Part shown: one piece after another, positions 53,001-62,089 of the stretch
How the letters are laid out: each line of letters begins with the position of its first letter
How positions within the stretch are numbered: position 1 is the first letter of the stretch
Assembly (NCBI GenBank): GCA_947455595.1
Contig: CANGOP010000001.1
Location: 1 to 64,000 of the forward strand
From: Gammaproteobacteria bacterium
GTDB taxonomy: Bacteria > Pseudomonadota > Gammaproteobacteria > Steroidobacterales > Steroidobacteraceae
Direction of reading: 5' to 3'
DNA length: 64,000 nt
Program-made: the position numbers and the translations under genes
The notes under the pieces: generated by a model
Databases searched by the model: none
What the model was told of the DNA's origin: nothing
Seen by the model: only the letters and a program-made list of their open reading frames with translations

Positions 53001-53644
53001 GCCAGATAAGCATCGGCTGCCGTGGTTTGTCCGCGTGCGATGTAGCCCTCCGTGGGGCTGACTTCATGGGAGACGGCAACGGCCGAAAACCCGAGCGCAC
53101 GTGCGATTTCCGCCACCTGATACTCATGGGCTGGGTGTTTCCAGCCGTGCATTAGGACGATTGCAACACTGTCGATACCGTCTGTACGCGCCTCGCCCAA
53201 AGCCGATCGCAGCGCGCTTTCGTCGACGGTCGAGAGTTCGACGCCATCGACGCTCAGTCGACCCGAGCACTCAATGACGCGTTCATATAACGGCGTGGGC
53301 AACTCGATATCGCGGCGGAAAAGGTGGGGGCGTTCCTGCGTACCGATGGCTAAGGCGTCACCGAGTCCCGCATTCGTGATGAGTAGCGTTCGGGTACCCT
53401 TGCGCTCGAGGAGTGCATTGGTGGCGACGGTGGTGCCTACCCGAACGACCTCGATAGTGGCTTCGCGCGCGTGTGCGCGCTCGAGCACGGCGCGTATACC
53501 GGGGACGGTCGCGTCGTCGTAATGGCCCGGCACATAAGACAGCAGCTTGTGCGCATGAACCGAGCCATCGGGAGCACGGCCAATGACGTCGGTAAACGTA
53601 CCGCCTCGGTCGATCCAAAATTGCCAAGCATCCGTGTAACTCAT
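50036..53644 (-). CDS. oplAH: 5-oxoprolinase (ATP-hydrolysing), fused HyuA-HyuB type
   Basis: A 1202-residue protein. The N-terminal hydantoinase A half begins WQFWIDRGGTFTDVIGRAPDG and contains GFDMGGTSTDVSLY (ATP site) and VSFGGAAGQVACRVAD. The C-terminal hydantoinase B half runs from about residue 690 with IVDPVLLEIFNGLYMHVAEQMG and ends TPGGGGWGPP. This fused length matches eukaryote-like and bacterial 5-oxoprolinases that open 5-oxoproline to glutamate. ATG 53644 begins the conserved region, while the longer frame adds 31 unrelated residues. The sheath gene ends against it. Confidence 0.94.
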   Translation of the reverse strand: MSYTDAWQFWIDRGGTFTDVIGRAPDGSVHAHKLLSYVPGHYDDATVPGIRAVLERAHAREATIEVVRVGTTVATNALLERKGTRTLLITNAGLGDALAIGTQERPHLFRRDIELPTPLYERVIECSGRLSVDGVELSTVDESALRSALGEARTDGIDSVAIVLMHGWKHPAHEYQVAEIARALGFSAVAVSHEVSPTEGYIARGQTTAADAYLAVLVSRYIARLVADLAELGANIRLELMQSHGGLAPAHAFRGTNGVLSGPAGGLVGMVRTGTEAGFPRLIGFDMGGTSTDVSLYNGAYPRRHELRVAGVRLAVPSLDVHTVAAGGGSVLRYRDGRFAVGPDSAGAVPGPASYGRGGPLAVTDCHVALGRLGPDFLPSVFGEDGQAPLNPALARTGFAELAAQVTAEGRSMSMEAVADGFLTVAVDTMANAIKQVSLRIGLDPAEFALVSFGGAAGQVACRVADALSIQTVFIHPLAGVLSALGIGLAEARSLRRGTLGAVLSATGVSRARTLADELARAARDSLGGTSISRMDYTAEVRTARSEVALPVPLTDQQSMRAAFSTQYQRRFGYAPETDCDWIISAITAEAIGPSTAVGTVTGRPTDAATVRSVRCWFSGEWRTVNAYSRDQLPANARITGPALIIEHTATTVIEPGWQALHRADGTLVLERELALPARNTTDPAIVDPVLLEIFNGLYMHVAEQMGAVLQQSASSVNIRERLDYSCAIFDEAGRLVANAPHMPVHLGSMGASVRAVMARHAGHVRPLDAYLVNSPYAGGTHLPDLTVVSPVYLRDAVQPAFWVASRAHHADIGGITPGSMPPFSRTIDEEGALFEGERIVSDGILDREHVEALLSRGPYPARNIPQNLADLAAQLAANARGAAELSRLVRQHGEHVVAAYLGHVQHHAEMRVRAALRALPIAGQGPIRESIHLDGGERISVEVDVDAATGHVRVDFAGTSAQSNTNFNAPRAVCTAAVLYVLRTLVDDDIPLNEGCLAPLDLRIPIGSLLDPHPPAAVVAGNVETSQAIVDLLFGALGVLADSQGTMNNLTFGDADCQYYETIAGGAGAGPGFAGASGVQTHMTNSRLTDPEIFEARLPVRLEAFRYRLGSGGQGAFRGGDGLIRRIRFLRDLDVAILSNHRRLAPRGRAGGAPGACGVTRILGADGQQRLLGAADTAHVLSGDAIEIETPGGGGWGPPSH

Positions 53645-53718
53645 GCGACAACGATATCTTATTGGACCGTGATTGCCTGAACTCTGTACCTCGTAACCGA
53701 TTGATGCACAATTGCCAG

Positions 53719-54111
53719 ATGACGTCCGATCAATCACCGGATCCAGACAGGCAGTTGGCGGCCATACGCGCCGTTGTGTCAGCGCTCCGGGTGGGTGAGG
53801 TCGTGACCTATGGTCTCGTGGCCGATCGCGCCGGATTGCCCGGCCGAGCCCGTCTGGTGGGGCTCGCTCTACGCACAGCGCCTGACAGCACGACGTTACC
53901 GTGGCACCGCGTCGTCGGGGCCGGTGGCCGCATTGTGTTTCCAGCGGGTAGTGAATCGGCTGAGCAACAGGCTCGTTTGTTGAGAGCGGAAGGTATCGAC
54001 GTCAAAGGCCGGCGGGTCGCCATGCCGCAAGGCGCGGACCTTGATGCGCTCCTATGGGGTGCCCCCGGCGCTGTTAAGATGCGCCGAAGTCAAAAGGGCG
54101 ATCGCCGATGA
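53719..54111 (+). CDS. MGMT-like alkyltransferase-like (ATL) protein
   Basis: A 130-residue MGMT-family protein. It reads VVSALRVGEVVTYGLVADRAGLPGRARLVGLALR, then PWHRVVGAGG, where Trp (W62) stands for the reactive Cys of PCHRV. Such ATL proteins bind O6-alkylguanine without repairing it and recruit nucleotide excision repair. The ATG at 53719 is chosen; 53704 is also in frame, and neither has a strong Shine-Dalgarno. It overlaps the next gene as ATGA and is divergent from 5-oxoprolinase. Confidence 0.92.
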   Translation: MTSDQSPDPDRQLAAIRAVVSALRVGEVVTYGLVADRAGLPGRARLVGLALRTAPDSTTLPWHRVVGAGGRIVFPAGSESAEQQARLLRAEGIDVKGRRVAMPQGADLDALLWGAPGAVKMRRSQKGDRR

Positions 54112-54620
54112 GTCGGTATGTGGTCTTTTCCCACGGCAAGGAATCGGGTCCGTGGGGGACGAAAATTGTGGCCTTGGCTGAGATTGCGCGAGCGCTCGGC
54201 TGGCACGTCGAGTCCATCAATTACCAAGGCATGGACGATGCAGCGGACCGCGTGGCTAAATTGAAAGCCGCCGCGCATCTGGTTGGTCCTCGCCCGGTGC
54301 TGGTCGGTTCGAGTATGGGCGGGCACGTAGCCACCGCCGCATCCATTGATCTACAGGCACAGGGCCTATTTCTCATGGCGCCCGCTTTTTTCATGCCGGG
54401 ATATGAAGCATTGACACCACGGCCGCATACTTGCCCGATCGAGATTGCGCACGGATGGGATGATGAGATCGTCCCGGTCGAGAACAGCATTCGATGGGCG
54501 CGGCAGCAACGGGCTACGCTCCATCTTCTGAATACCGACCACCGCATGCAGGATTGTTTGGTGGAATTGTGCGGACTGTTTCGCGAATTTCTCATGGCGC
54601 GTGGCGCTGCAGAGGTTTGA
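54108..54620 (+). CDS. Small alpha/beta hydrolase
   Basis: A 170-residue alpha/beta-fold hydrolase. VVFSHGKESGPWG gives the oxyanion region, VLVGSSMGGHVAT the nucleophile elbow (Ser in GSSMGG), IAHGWDDEIVP the acid and LNTDHRMQD the His. The protein is shorter than most esterases, as in YqiA/RsbQ-like small hydrolases. Substrate unknown. It overlaps the ATL gene upstream (ATGA) and stops seven bases before the GIY-YIG gene. Confidence 0.88.
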   Translation: MSRYVVFSHGKESGPWGTKIVALAEIARALGWHVESINYQGMDDAADRVAKLKAAAHLVGPRPVLVGSSMGGHVATAASIDLQAQGLFLMAPAFFMPGYEALTPRPHTCPIEIAHGWDDEIVPVENSIRWARQQRATLHLLNTDHRMQDCLVELCGLFREFLMARGAAEV

Positions 54621-54627
54621 GCAACGC

Positions 54628-54897
54628 ATGTTGGGCTGGACCGTTTACATCGTTGAAGGCGAGCGAGGTGCCCTCTACACGGGCATCACGACGTCTGTGG
54701 CTCGGCGATGGGCGGAGCACGGCGGGCGGCAGGGGCGCGGAGCGCGTTTCTTTCGGACGCAGCGCCCTCGAGACTTGGTGTACGTAGAAGTGGCCGCCGA
54801 TCGCAGTGGCGCGCTGCGTCGTGAAGCGCAGATCAAACGATTCGGGCGTTCGCGAAAGCTGGCACTGATTGCCGCTCAACGAGCAATTGCGCCATGA
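54628..54897 (+). CDS. GIY-YIG domain protein (UPF0213/YhbQ-like)
   Basis: An 89-residue protein with a single GIY-YIG domain. WTVYIVEGERGALYTGIT gives the GIY-YIG-like pair, RRWAEHGG the catalytic-region Arg and His, and REAQIKRFGRSRKLALI the C-terminal part. YhbQ-like proteins have DNA nuclease activity in vitro. ATG 54628 lies seven bases after the hydrolase stop. A GTG at 54601 is in frame but would overlap the hydrolase. The stop overlaps plsB as ATGA. Confidence 0.92.
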   Translation: MLGWTVYIVEGERGALYTGITTSVARRWAEHGGRQGRGARFFRTQRPRDLVYVEVAADRSGALRREAQIKRFGRSRKLALIAAQRAIAP

Positions 54898-57347
54898 ACT
54901 GGCTCCTAGGGCTTGATCGGCTAACGCTATTCGCTCTGTCGCGACTGCTTTCGTTGTGGGTACGCCCCCGCGCGCTACCGGTCGATACGGCGGAACATTT
55001 ACGCGGTCGTGGGCGTCCGGTCTTGTACGTGCTGGAACATGCGGCGGTGACTGATCTGCTGGCGTTGATATTGGTATGTCGGTCTTTAGGTCTGCCGTCA
55101 CCCGTCCGTCGCTTCTCCCTCGGCGAAGCGCGCGAGCGCCGCTCCTCGGTGGCTCTGGAGCGACGCCGCGGATGGTTGCGACCGCGGCGTGATCGTCGAT
55201 TGCCTACGCGATTGTTGCGTGTGATTGACGCCACGCTCGCGACTCAGGGCGATCACGTGGATTTGATTCCCGTCTCCGTCTACTGGGGGAGGGCGCCGGG
55301 AAAAGAAACCACGCGCCTTGGGTTGCTGTTTGGCGAAGGCTGGACGATTGCAGGGCCTGTTCGGCGCTTTCTCTCGACTCTGGTGAACGGTCGCCAAACC
55401 CTAGTTCGATTTGGTGAACCGATTGCGCCAACAGCGTTGATCAACGAAGGTGATTCTGCGCGTGTCGCGCGCCGAGCCGTCCGACAAATGCGACAAGAGT
55501 TCCGTCATTCACGCGCGGCGGTCTTGGGTCCCGATCTCGCGCTACGGCGCAGTGTGGTGGCTGCGGTGCTGGCGCGTCGCGCAGTTCGAGCGGCAGTTGC
55601 ATTGGAAATACGCGACGGTAAAAAGACTCGTCGCGAGGCGCTGCTCGTCGCGCGTCGCTACGCGCTTGAAATCGCTGCTGACTATTCGCCGCGCGCGGTT
55701 GCATTCATGTGGAATCCCTTCACATGGTTGTGGAATCGCTTATACGATGGTGTGGAAGTCGTCCATGGCGAGCGATTAGAGCTTGCGGCCGGTGGCGCGC
55801 AATTGGTCTATGTGCCGTCCCATCGAAGTCATATGGATTACCTTTTGCTCTCCTACGTGATTTATGCGCGTGGGTTTGCAGTCCCTCACACAGCTGCCGG
55901 CATCAATCTCAATTTGCCTCTAGTCGGCCGCATTTTGCGCAAGTGTGGTGCGTTCTATCTGCGCCGCAGCTTTAAAGGGCATCCGCTGTATCCGGTCGTT
56001 TTTATGAGCTACCTCGGCGTTATGATGCGCCGCGGTCATCCAATCGAATACTTCATTGAGGGTGGTCGGAGTCGCACCGGACGCTTATTGAAGCCAAAGA
56101 CCGGCATGCTCTCTATGACGACCCGTTCTTTCTTGCAGGATTCCTCACGGCCGGTCGTCTTCGTTCCCGTCTATTTTGGTTACGAGAAGTTGGTCGAAGC
56201 CGATACGTATGTCGGCGAGTTATCCGGTCGACCGAAGGAAAAAGAAAGCGTTCGAGGATTGCTCGGCGCGCTCAGCATTCTCAGGCGTCGTTACGGGCGG
56301 GTTTACGTGAGCTTCGGCGAGCCGATTGATCTTGCTGCTCATCTCGACTCCATCGAGCCGGATTGGCGTAATACCCGTGGTGATGGAAAGCCGGCTTGGC
56401 TGACCGGAGCCGTCGACGCATTAGCGGAGAACATTCAGCGGCGAGTGAACTCAGCCGTCGCCATCTCGCCGGCTGGCCTCGTGAGTTTGGTGTTGTTGGC
56501 AACGCCGCGACAGGCAATGGTCGAAGCTGACTTGATTCGTCAGTTAGATCTATGCCGAGCGCTGGCGGAACGCTTGCCCTACTCGGACAATGCATCGTGC
56601 ACACGATTGGATGGTGCCGGCATGCTGGCGCATGCGCGCGAGCTGGGGATGATTGAGACGGCTCCGCATGCCTTGGGTGACGTGATCCGCTTCGTTTCCG
56701 GATCGGCCGTGACGTCTGCCTACTATCGAAACAGCATTCTTCATGCCTACGCCTTGCCTTCCTTGATTGCTTGCGCCTTCTTGAACAACGCGGTCGTGCG
56801 TGACGAGGATGTGCAGCGATTGGCGTGGCGGATCTACCCCTATGTTGCCCAAGAGTTGTTTTTGCGTTGGACGGAGACCGAATTGCCGGCTGCGGTTGAC
56901 GCCATCTTGGCGACGTTTGCTGAATTGCATTTGCTGGAGAAAGAGCCAGATGGGTCGGGTTGGCGCCGGCCGCCGACGGGGACCCGTGAGGCGGTGCAAC
57001 TCTCGGTGCTGGCGCATACCACGCTCGAAGTGGTTGAACGCTATTACTTGGCTATCGCGTTACTCCTCCACTGCGGATCCGGCGAGATCACTCAGGATGC
57101 ATTGGAACGGCGCTGCCACCTGATGGCGAGTCGCATGGCGCTGCTGTACGAACTGCGCTCGCCAGAGTTCTTCGATCGCGGCATGTTCCGCCAATTCTTA
57201 GATCTGCTGCGTCGCCGAGGGGTGCTCGGGACGGATACCGCGGGTAGGCTGACGTATGACGGTGCGCTGTTGGCCGTCGCCGCCGATGCCCGGCTCGTTC
57301 TGTCCGAGCAAATCCGTCACTCCGTGCTCCAAGTGACCCACGGGTGA
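54894..57347 (+). CDS. plsB: Glycerol-3-phosphate 1-O-acyltransferase PlsB
   Basis: An 817-residue membrane-associated acyltransferase (E. coli 806). The acyltransferase blocks are HRSHMDY (H310 to D315, HX4D), GAFYLRRSFKGHPLYP, YFIEGGRSRTGRLLKPKTGML and VFVPVYFGYEKLVE. It acylates sn-1 of glycerol-3-phosphate at the inner membrane, the first step of phospholipid synthesis. The start is coupled to the GIY-YIG gene by ATGA. A 178-base gap with no clear terminator separates it from the DUF1302 gene. Confidence 0.97.
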   Translation: MNWLLGLDRLTLFALSRLLSLWVRPRALPVDTAEHLRGRGRPVLYVLEHAAVTDLLALILVCRSLGLPSPVRRFSLGEARERRSSVALERRRGWLRPRRDRRLPTRLLRVIDATLATQGDHVDLIPVSVYWGRAPGKETTRLGLLFGEGWTIAGPVRRFLSTLVNGRQTLVRFGEPIAPTALINEGDSARVARRAVRQMRQEFRHSRAAVLGPDLALRRSVVAAVLARRAVRAAVALEIRDGKKTRREALLVARRYALEIAADYSPRAVAFMWNPFTWLWNRLYDGVEVVHGERLELAAGGAQLVYVPSHRSHMDYLLLSYVIYARGFAVPHTAAGINLNLPLVGRILRKCGAFYLRRSFKGHPLYPVVFMSYLGVMMRRGHPIEYFIEGGRSRTGRLLKPKTGMLSMTTRSFLQDSSRPVVFVPVYFGYEKLVEADTYVGELSGRPKEKESVRGLLGALSILRRRYGRVYVSFGEPIDLAAHLDSIEPDWRNTRGDGKPAWLTGAVDALAENIQRRVNSAVAISPAGLVSLVLLATPRQAMVEADLIRQLDLCRALAERLPYSDNASCTRLDGAGMLAHARELGMIETAPHALGDVIRFVSGSAVTSAYYRNSILHAYALPSLIACAFLNNAVVRDEDVQRLAWRIYPYVAQELFLRWTETELPAAVDAILATFAELHLLEKEPDGSGWRRPPTGTREAVQLSVLAHTTLEVVERYYLAIALLLHCGSGEITQDALERRCHLMASRMALLYELRSPEFFDRGMFRQFLDLLRRRGVLGTDTAGRLTYDGALLAVAADARLVLSEQIRHSVLQVTHG

Positions 57348-57525
57348 GGAATCGAGTGGCTGTAAAATGCTGCGTTGCACAATTTGGGAGTGATTCCGGG
57401 GCGTGCGGTTCTCGTCACCCGGGCTATACTCCATTGAATGACGCCGGTCGTACCGGCGCTGGCACTGGGATTGGTAGGCGAATAAACCGGCAGATACCGG
57501 GTGTTCCGCCGTCTAGGGAGTGGAA

Positions 57526-59628
57526 ATGAAGACTCAAATGCTGAACCGGCCCTCTGTTCTGAGCGCCGCCATCGGTGCAATTCTCGGTGTCGTCGGCCTC
57601 GCGGCTGCACCGGCTGCGCGCGCGTTCGACTTCGGTAGCGACGGCGGCCTGAATGGCAGCTTGGACACCACTGTCTCGTTTGGTGGTGCCTGGCGCGTGG
57701 CATCGCAGAACCCTGCATTGGTTGGCGTTGCTGACGGCGGCACGGGGCGTTCACCCAATATTGATGACGGCGACGCGAATTACTACAAGAACGACCAGTT
57801 CAGCGAAGCCTTCAAGGTCACGAGCGAGTTTTCACTGAAGTACAAGAACTACGGGTTTTTTGCCCGTGGTTCGGGTCTGTATGACTTGGCAGTCATGGAT
57901 ATGAGTACCCGCCGGACGCCGCTGAGCGCGGCGGCGAAAGACCTCGCAGGGCATTACGTGCGCCTGCTGGATGCCTTCGCCTACGGTAAGTGGGAAATGG
58001 GTCAGGGCCACCCCATTGAATTGCGCGTGGGTAAGCAGATTGTCAGCTGGGGTGAAAGCACCTTCATTCAGGGCGGACTTTCGGGCGTCAACCCGGTCGA
58101 CGTCTCCGCGCTGCGCGTACCCGGTTCGGAGCTGAAAGAAGCCTTCATGCCGCAGCAGATGGTCAAGGGCTCCCTCGGCATTTCCGAGAATACGTCCCTA
58201 GAGGCGTTTTACCTCCTCGGCTGGCGTCGGACCGAGCCCGAGCCTGCGGGCACCTACTTCTCAACCAACGACTACGTGGCGAGCGGTGGTAAGCAGGTCT
58301 TCCTCGGCTTTGGTGGATTCTCCGATCAGGGCGTCGACTTCAGGCCCTTGGGTGGGCCCCTGATTCCTAACTTCCAGGGCGTTCCTCAGGGACCGCGTCT
58401 TGATCCGACCGATAGCGGACAGTTTGGTTTTGCGTTCCGGTGGTTCCTCCCGAGCCTTGGCAGTGGGACGGAGCTGAGTTTCTATTTCACGAACTATGCC
58501 AGCCACTTGCCGTTGATCAGTGGTCGTGCGGGTACCGCGGCGGGTATCGCCAATGCGGCGGGCGCTGCGACCGCAATGGAAGCGACCGCGCAGGCGTTGG
58601 TGGCCGGATTGCCGGAATCGGCAGCCATCCGCGTCGGTACTGCGGCCGGTTACCAGGCCGCGCACGCCGCCGGTGGCACGATCGCCCCGGCGACGCTTGC
58701 CAGCTACGCGACCGTCGGTGCCAATACCTATTTGGGTGGTGGTGATCTCGCGACTCAGGTGAATAACTTCGCGACGCACGAGTTTGCGCAGACCGCGTCG
58801 TACTTCGTTGAGTATCCGGACAATCTGCAGACCTTTGCGGTCGCCTTCAATACTCAGCTGGGGACCTCGGGTGTTGCGCTGCAAGGGCAGGTTGAGTACC
58901 GCAAGGACACGCCGCTTCAGTTCGACGACGTCGAATTGCTCTTCTCGGCGCTGACGCCGCTCGAGCAGGCCTTGTTCGGCTTGCAGTATCCGGGCGCGCA
59001 GTTCCCATCGTCCTGCAATCCGGCGGTGCCGACGTTGTCGCGATGCGGCCAACTCGGCGCTACCATCCCGGGTGGAACGATTCACGGATGGGGTCGCTAC
59101 AACGTTTGGCAAGAACAGTTGACCGCGACCAAGGCCTTCTCGCAGGTGCTGGGTGCACAGCAGTTGGTGATGGTGGCTGAAGTGGGTGCTACCAACGTCG
59201 TCGGCATGCCCGACAAAACGACCGGCGGCCCCAATGGTCAGGGTCTGCGGTTCAATGGCCCGGGCACTTCGGTGTCGGGCAATACCGCGCTTGCGTATCT
59301 GCACTATGGTGAAGTGGAGCCACTGAATCGCTTCGCGGATCCATTCTCGTGGGGCTACCGATTTGCAGCGAAGTTGGAATACCCGAACCTCATTGGCTCG
59401 TGGACGGTGAGCCCGAAAATGACGTGGCAGCATGACGTCAAAGGCACGACACCGGGTCCCGGTGGCAACTTTGTGGAAGGTCGTGAGGCGCTCGGTCTGG
59501 GCCTTGGCGCCAGCCTGCAGAACCGGTGGCAGTTGGACGTGACCTACACCAAGTATGCGGGTGCTGGCCGATATAACGACCTGATTGATCGAGACTGGGT
59601 GGCGGCTGCTATCAAGTATTCGTTCTAA
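57526..59628 (+). CDS. DUF1302 outer-membrane-type protein
   Basis: A 700-residue exported protein. The leader VLSAAIGAILGVVGLAAAPAARAFDFG is a signal peptide. After it come FDFGSDGGLNGSLDTTVSFGGAWRV and many alternating beta segments ending in IKYSF with terminal Phe, as in outer-membrane beta barrels. DUF1302 proteins occur next to DUF1329 and MMPL-type genes and are thought to act in transport of hydrophobic compounds. ATG 57526 is used because AGGGAG lies five bases before it; the in-frame GTG at 57520 is too close. First gene of the four-gene group. Confidence 0.93.
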   Translation: MKTQMLNRPSVLSAAIGAILGVVGLAAAPAARAFDFGSDGGLNGSLDTTVSFGGAWRVASQNPALVGVADGGTGRSPNIDDGDANYYKNDQFSEAFKVTSEFSLKYKNYGFFARGSGLYDLAVMDMSTRRTPLSAAAKDLAGHYVRLLDAFAYGKWEMGQGHPIELRVGKQIVSWGESTFIQGGLSGVNPVDVSALRVPGSELKEAFMPQQMVKGSLGISENTSLEAFYLLGWRRTEPEPAGTYFSTNDYVASGGKQVFLGFGGFSDQGVDFRPLGGPLIPNFQGVPQGPRLDPTDSGQFGFAFRWFLPSLGSGTELSFYFTNYASHLPLISGRAGTAAGIANAAGAATAMEATAQALVAGLPESAAIRVGTAAGYQAAHAAGGTIAPATLASYATVGANTYLGGGDLATQVNNFATHEFAQTASYFVEYPDNLQTFAVAFNTQLGTSGVALQGQVEYRKDTPLQFDDVELLFSALTPLEQALFGLQYPGAQFPSSCNPAVPTLSRCGQLGATIPGGTIHGWGRYNVWQEQLTATKAFSQVLGAQQLVMVAEVGATNVVGMPDKTTGGPNGQGLRFNGPGTSVSGNTALAYLHYGEVEPLNRFADPFSWGYRFAAKLEYPNLIGSWTVSPKMTWQHDVKGTTPGPGGNFVEGREALGLGLGASLQNRWQLDVTYTKYAGAGRYNDLIDRDWVAAAIKYSF

Positions 59629-59658
59629 ACGCCGGATTGTCCTTTGGGGGTATTGGGC

Positions 59659-61038
59659 ATGACTATTAAGAAATGGACGGCTATCGCCGCCTTCGCGTTT
59701 GCTTTTGCGCCGTTTGGTTTGGCGACAGCCGGTGTGAGTGCACAAGACGCTGCCCGTCTCGGCGTTGACCTGACGCCGCTGGGTGGTGAAAAGGCAGGAA
59801 ATGCGGCGGGCACTATTCCTGCCTGGGACGGGGGATTGTCATCACCGGCAAAGGCCGGATTTCCCAGCTTCGCCTCGCCCGGCCGCGCGCCTGACCCGTA
59901 TAGCGCGGATAAACCGCTGTTCAAAATTACGCCTGCCAATATGGCGCAATACGCGGATCATCTCACCGAGGGTGATAAGGCGCTCTTGAAGCAGTACAAG
60001 GACACGTTCTTTATGAACGTGTACCCGACTCATCGCAGTGCCTCATCGCCGCAGCGCATTTACGATGCGACCAAGCGGAATGCGACGACCGCGCAATTGG
60101 CTGCCGGCGGCAATGGTGTGGTGGGTGCCGTAGAAGGCATCCCATTCCCGGTTCCTAAGACCGGCGTTGAGGCTTTTTGGAACCACGTGCTGCGCTATCG
60201 CGCTGATGCCGCTGCTCGCGAGATCGGTCAGGCGGCTGTGTCGCCTTCGGGCAGCTACAACATGGTGAAATTCCACGACGAATTTTACGTTGCGTACTCG
60301 CAGCCGAACGCCAAAGAGGCTGACCTCGACAACGTCATCCTGTACTTCATTGAGGAAACCGTTGCACCGGCTCGTCTGGCCGGCGACATTCTTCTCGTGC
60401 ATGAAACGCTCGACCAGTCCAAGGAAAATCGTCGCGCATGGATCTACAACGCGGGCCAGCGCCGTGTTCGCCGCGCGCCGGACGTCGCCTTTGATAATCC
60501 TGGCACGGCAGCCGATGGTCTGCGGACCTCGGATCAGTTCGATATGTACAACGGCAGCCCGGAGCGCTACGACTGGAAGTTAGTCGGCAAGAAGGAAATT
60601 TATGTTCCTTACAACGCCTACCGCTTGCACCAGGCGAAGGTGAAGCCGGATGACGTGATTCGTCCGCTGCATATCAACCAGGATCTGACTCGCTACGAGT
60701 TGCATCGAGTTTGGGTCGTGGACTCCGTGCTCAAGCCGGGACAGCGCCATATCTACAAGCGCCGCACCCTCTACATTGATGAGGATTCGTGGCAGATTGT
60801 GGCCGTAGACTGCTACGACGCTCGCGACCAGTTGTGGCGAGTCCAAGAGGGTCACGGTATCAATTACTTCAACGTGCCAACTTACTGGACCACGATGGAA
60901 GTGACCTACGACCTGCAGTCCCGTCGCTATCTGGCGCTTGGATTCGAGGATCATGCGGACCGTTCGTATGACTTTGGAATTAAGCGAACGCTGGGTGATT
61001 ACACGGCGGCGGCATTGCGTACTCGCGGTACGCGCTGA
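59659..61038 (+). CDS. DUF1329 exported protein
   Basis: A 459-residue protein with a signal peptide (ATG 59659: AIAAFAFAFAPFGLATA). Family features are GTIPAWDGGL, FMNVYPTHRSAS, GVEAFWNHVLRYR, MVKFHDEFYVAYSQPNAKEAD, YNAGQRRVRRAPDVAFDNPGT and the C-terminal YDFGIKRTLGDYT. DUF1329 proteins are LolA/LolB-like in shape and are proposed lipid-carrier-like partners of the DUF1302 barrel. It follows the DUF1302 gene by 30 bases and precedes the YCF48-like gene by 13. Confidence 0.94.
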   Translation: MTIKKWTAIAAFAFAFAPFGLATAGVSAQDAARLGVDLTPLGGEKAGNAAGTIPAWDGGLSSPAKAGFPSFASPGRAPDPYSADKPLFKITPANMAQYADHLTEGDKALLKQYKDTFFMNVYPTHRSASSPQRIYDATKRNATTAQLAAGGNGVVGAVEGIPFPVPKTGVEAFWNHVLRYRADAAAREIGQAAVSPSGSYNMVKFHDEFYVAYSQPNAKEADLDNVILYFIEETVAPARLAGDILLVHETLDQSKENRRAWIYNAGQRRVRRAPDVAFDNPGTAADGLRTSDQFDMYNGSPERYDWKLVGKKEIYVPYNAYRLHQAKVKPDDVIRPLHINQDLTRYELHRVWVVDSVLKPGQRHIYKRRTLYIDEDSWQIVAVDCYDARDQLWRVQEGHGINYFNVPTYWTTMEVTYDLQSRRYLALGFEDHADRSYDFGIKRTLGDYTAAALRTRGTR

Positions 61039-61051
61039 TTCAATCGAGTCA

Positions 61052-62086
61052 GTGACGCCTCGCCTGCCTATCCGACGAGCGCTCAGCGGCGATAACTGCT
61101 GGGCGCTCGCTGCTTTACTGGGGTTGATCGGCGTCTCAGCGCTCGGCGCGGAGCCACCCGTCGCCGCCGCAACCGCCCCACTCGCAATTCATTCTCTGCT
61201 CACCGCGGCGGCGTCAGCTCCCGGCGGGGCTTTGGTGGCGGCCGGAGAACGTGGCCATATCCTGCTCAGTCGTGACGGCGGCAATCATTGGCGCCAGGCA
61301 ACGGTTCCGGTGGACGTTTTGCTCACTGGTGCGTGCTTTGTGAACGACCGAGTAGGCTATGTCGTGGGCCATGACGAATCGATTCTCTCGACGGCCGATG
61401 GGGGAGAGTCGTGGCAGATCGTTCACTTTGCGCCTGATGCACGCCAACCGTTTCTCGATGTCAGTTGTGCCGCGGACGGTGATGTCTTGGTCGTAGGTGC
61501 CTATGCAACCCTCGCGCGAGCCGAGAATCAAGGACATTCATTTCGAATCAGTGAGTTGATTGCTGCCCCCCTCGTGACCGCCCGCAAGGTGGCCCGAATG
61601 GATGACGACGCTGAACTTGAGCAACCCCATCTCAACGCCGTTGCGCGAGCCGCAGATGGCTTGCTGTATGTGGCAGGCGAGGGCGGTCACCTCTACCGCT
61701 CGGACGACGGCGGTTCGCATTGGATCTCATTGCCCTCGCCGTACGCAGGTTCTTTTTTCGCAGTGTTGACTATTGGTGAGTCGACGGTGCTGGCCGCTGG
61801 TCTTCGGGGGCATCTCTATCGCTCCGATGACCGCGGGCTGCATTGGACCTCAATCGAGACGGGATCCGACGTGCTCTTAGATGGTGCGACGGTATTGCCG
61901 GACGGCCGGATCGTCATCGTCGGACTCGCGGGCGTCGTGCTGGTCAGCGATGACGGCGGGCACTCGTTTAAACGCTTGCGAATGGCGGACCGAAAAGGAT
62001 TGGCGGCGGTCGCCGTCGGGCCGCAAGGGCCGATCGTGGTGGGTGAAAATGGCGCGCGGCGCTTGACGCTTGAGAAGAGGAATTAG
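61052..62086 (+). CDS. YCF48-like beta-propeller protein
   Basis: A 344-residue exported beta-propeller. The GTG at 61052 opens an RR-containing N-terminus followed by a hydrophobic segment (CWALAALLGLIGVSALGA). Repeated units such as GHILLSRDGGNHWRQ, ILSTADGGESWQIV and HLYRSDDGGSHWISL are BNR/Asp-box-type blades. YCF48 relatives assist assembly of membrane complexes. A longer frame to 60938 would overlap DUF1329 deeply and lacks the signal at its start. The gene ends 3 bases before the RND gene. Confidence 0.85.
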   Translation: MTPRLPIRRALSGDNCWALAALLGLIGVSALGAEPPVAAATAPLAIHSLLTAAASAPGGALVAAGERGHILLSRDGGNHWRQATVPVDVLLTGACFVNDRVGYVVGHDESILSTADGGESWQIVHFAPDARQPFLDVSCAADGDVLVVGAYATLARAENQGHSFRISELIAAPLVTARKVARMDDDAELEQPHLNAVARAADGLLYVAGEGGHLYRSDDGGSHWISLPSPYAGSFFAVLTIGESTVLAAGLRGHLYRSDDRGLHWTSIETGSDVLLDGATVLPDGRIVIVGLAGVVLVSDDGGHSFKRLRMADRKGLAAVAVGPQGPIVVGENGARRLTLEKRN

Positions 62087-62089
62087 GTC

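Noticed and set aside
57424-57429. TATACT as a -10 for the DUF1302 gene
   Set aside because: No acceptable -35 lies 16-18 bases upstream, so the promoter is not supported.
58261-59745. A 494-codon antisense frame in the DUF1302 gene
   Set aside because: Low-complexity Arg-rich product, fully opposite a well-supported barrel gene.
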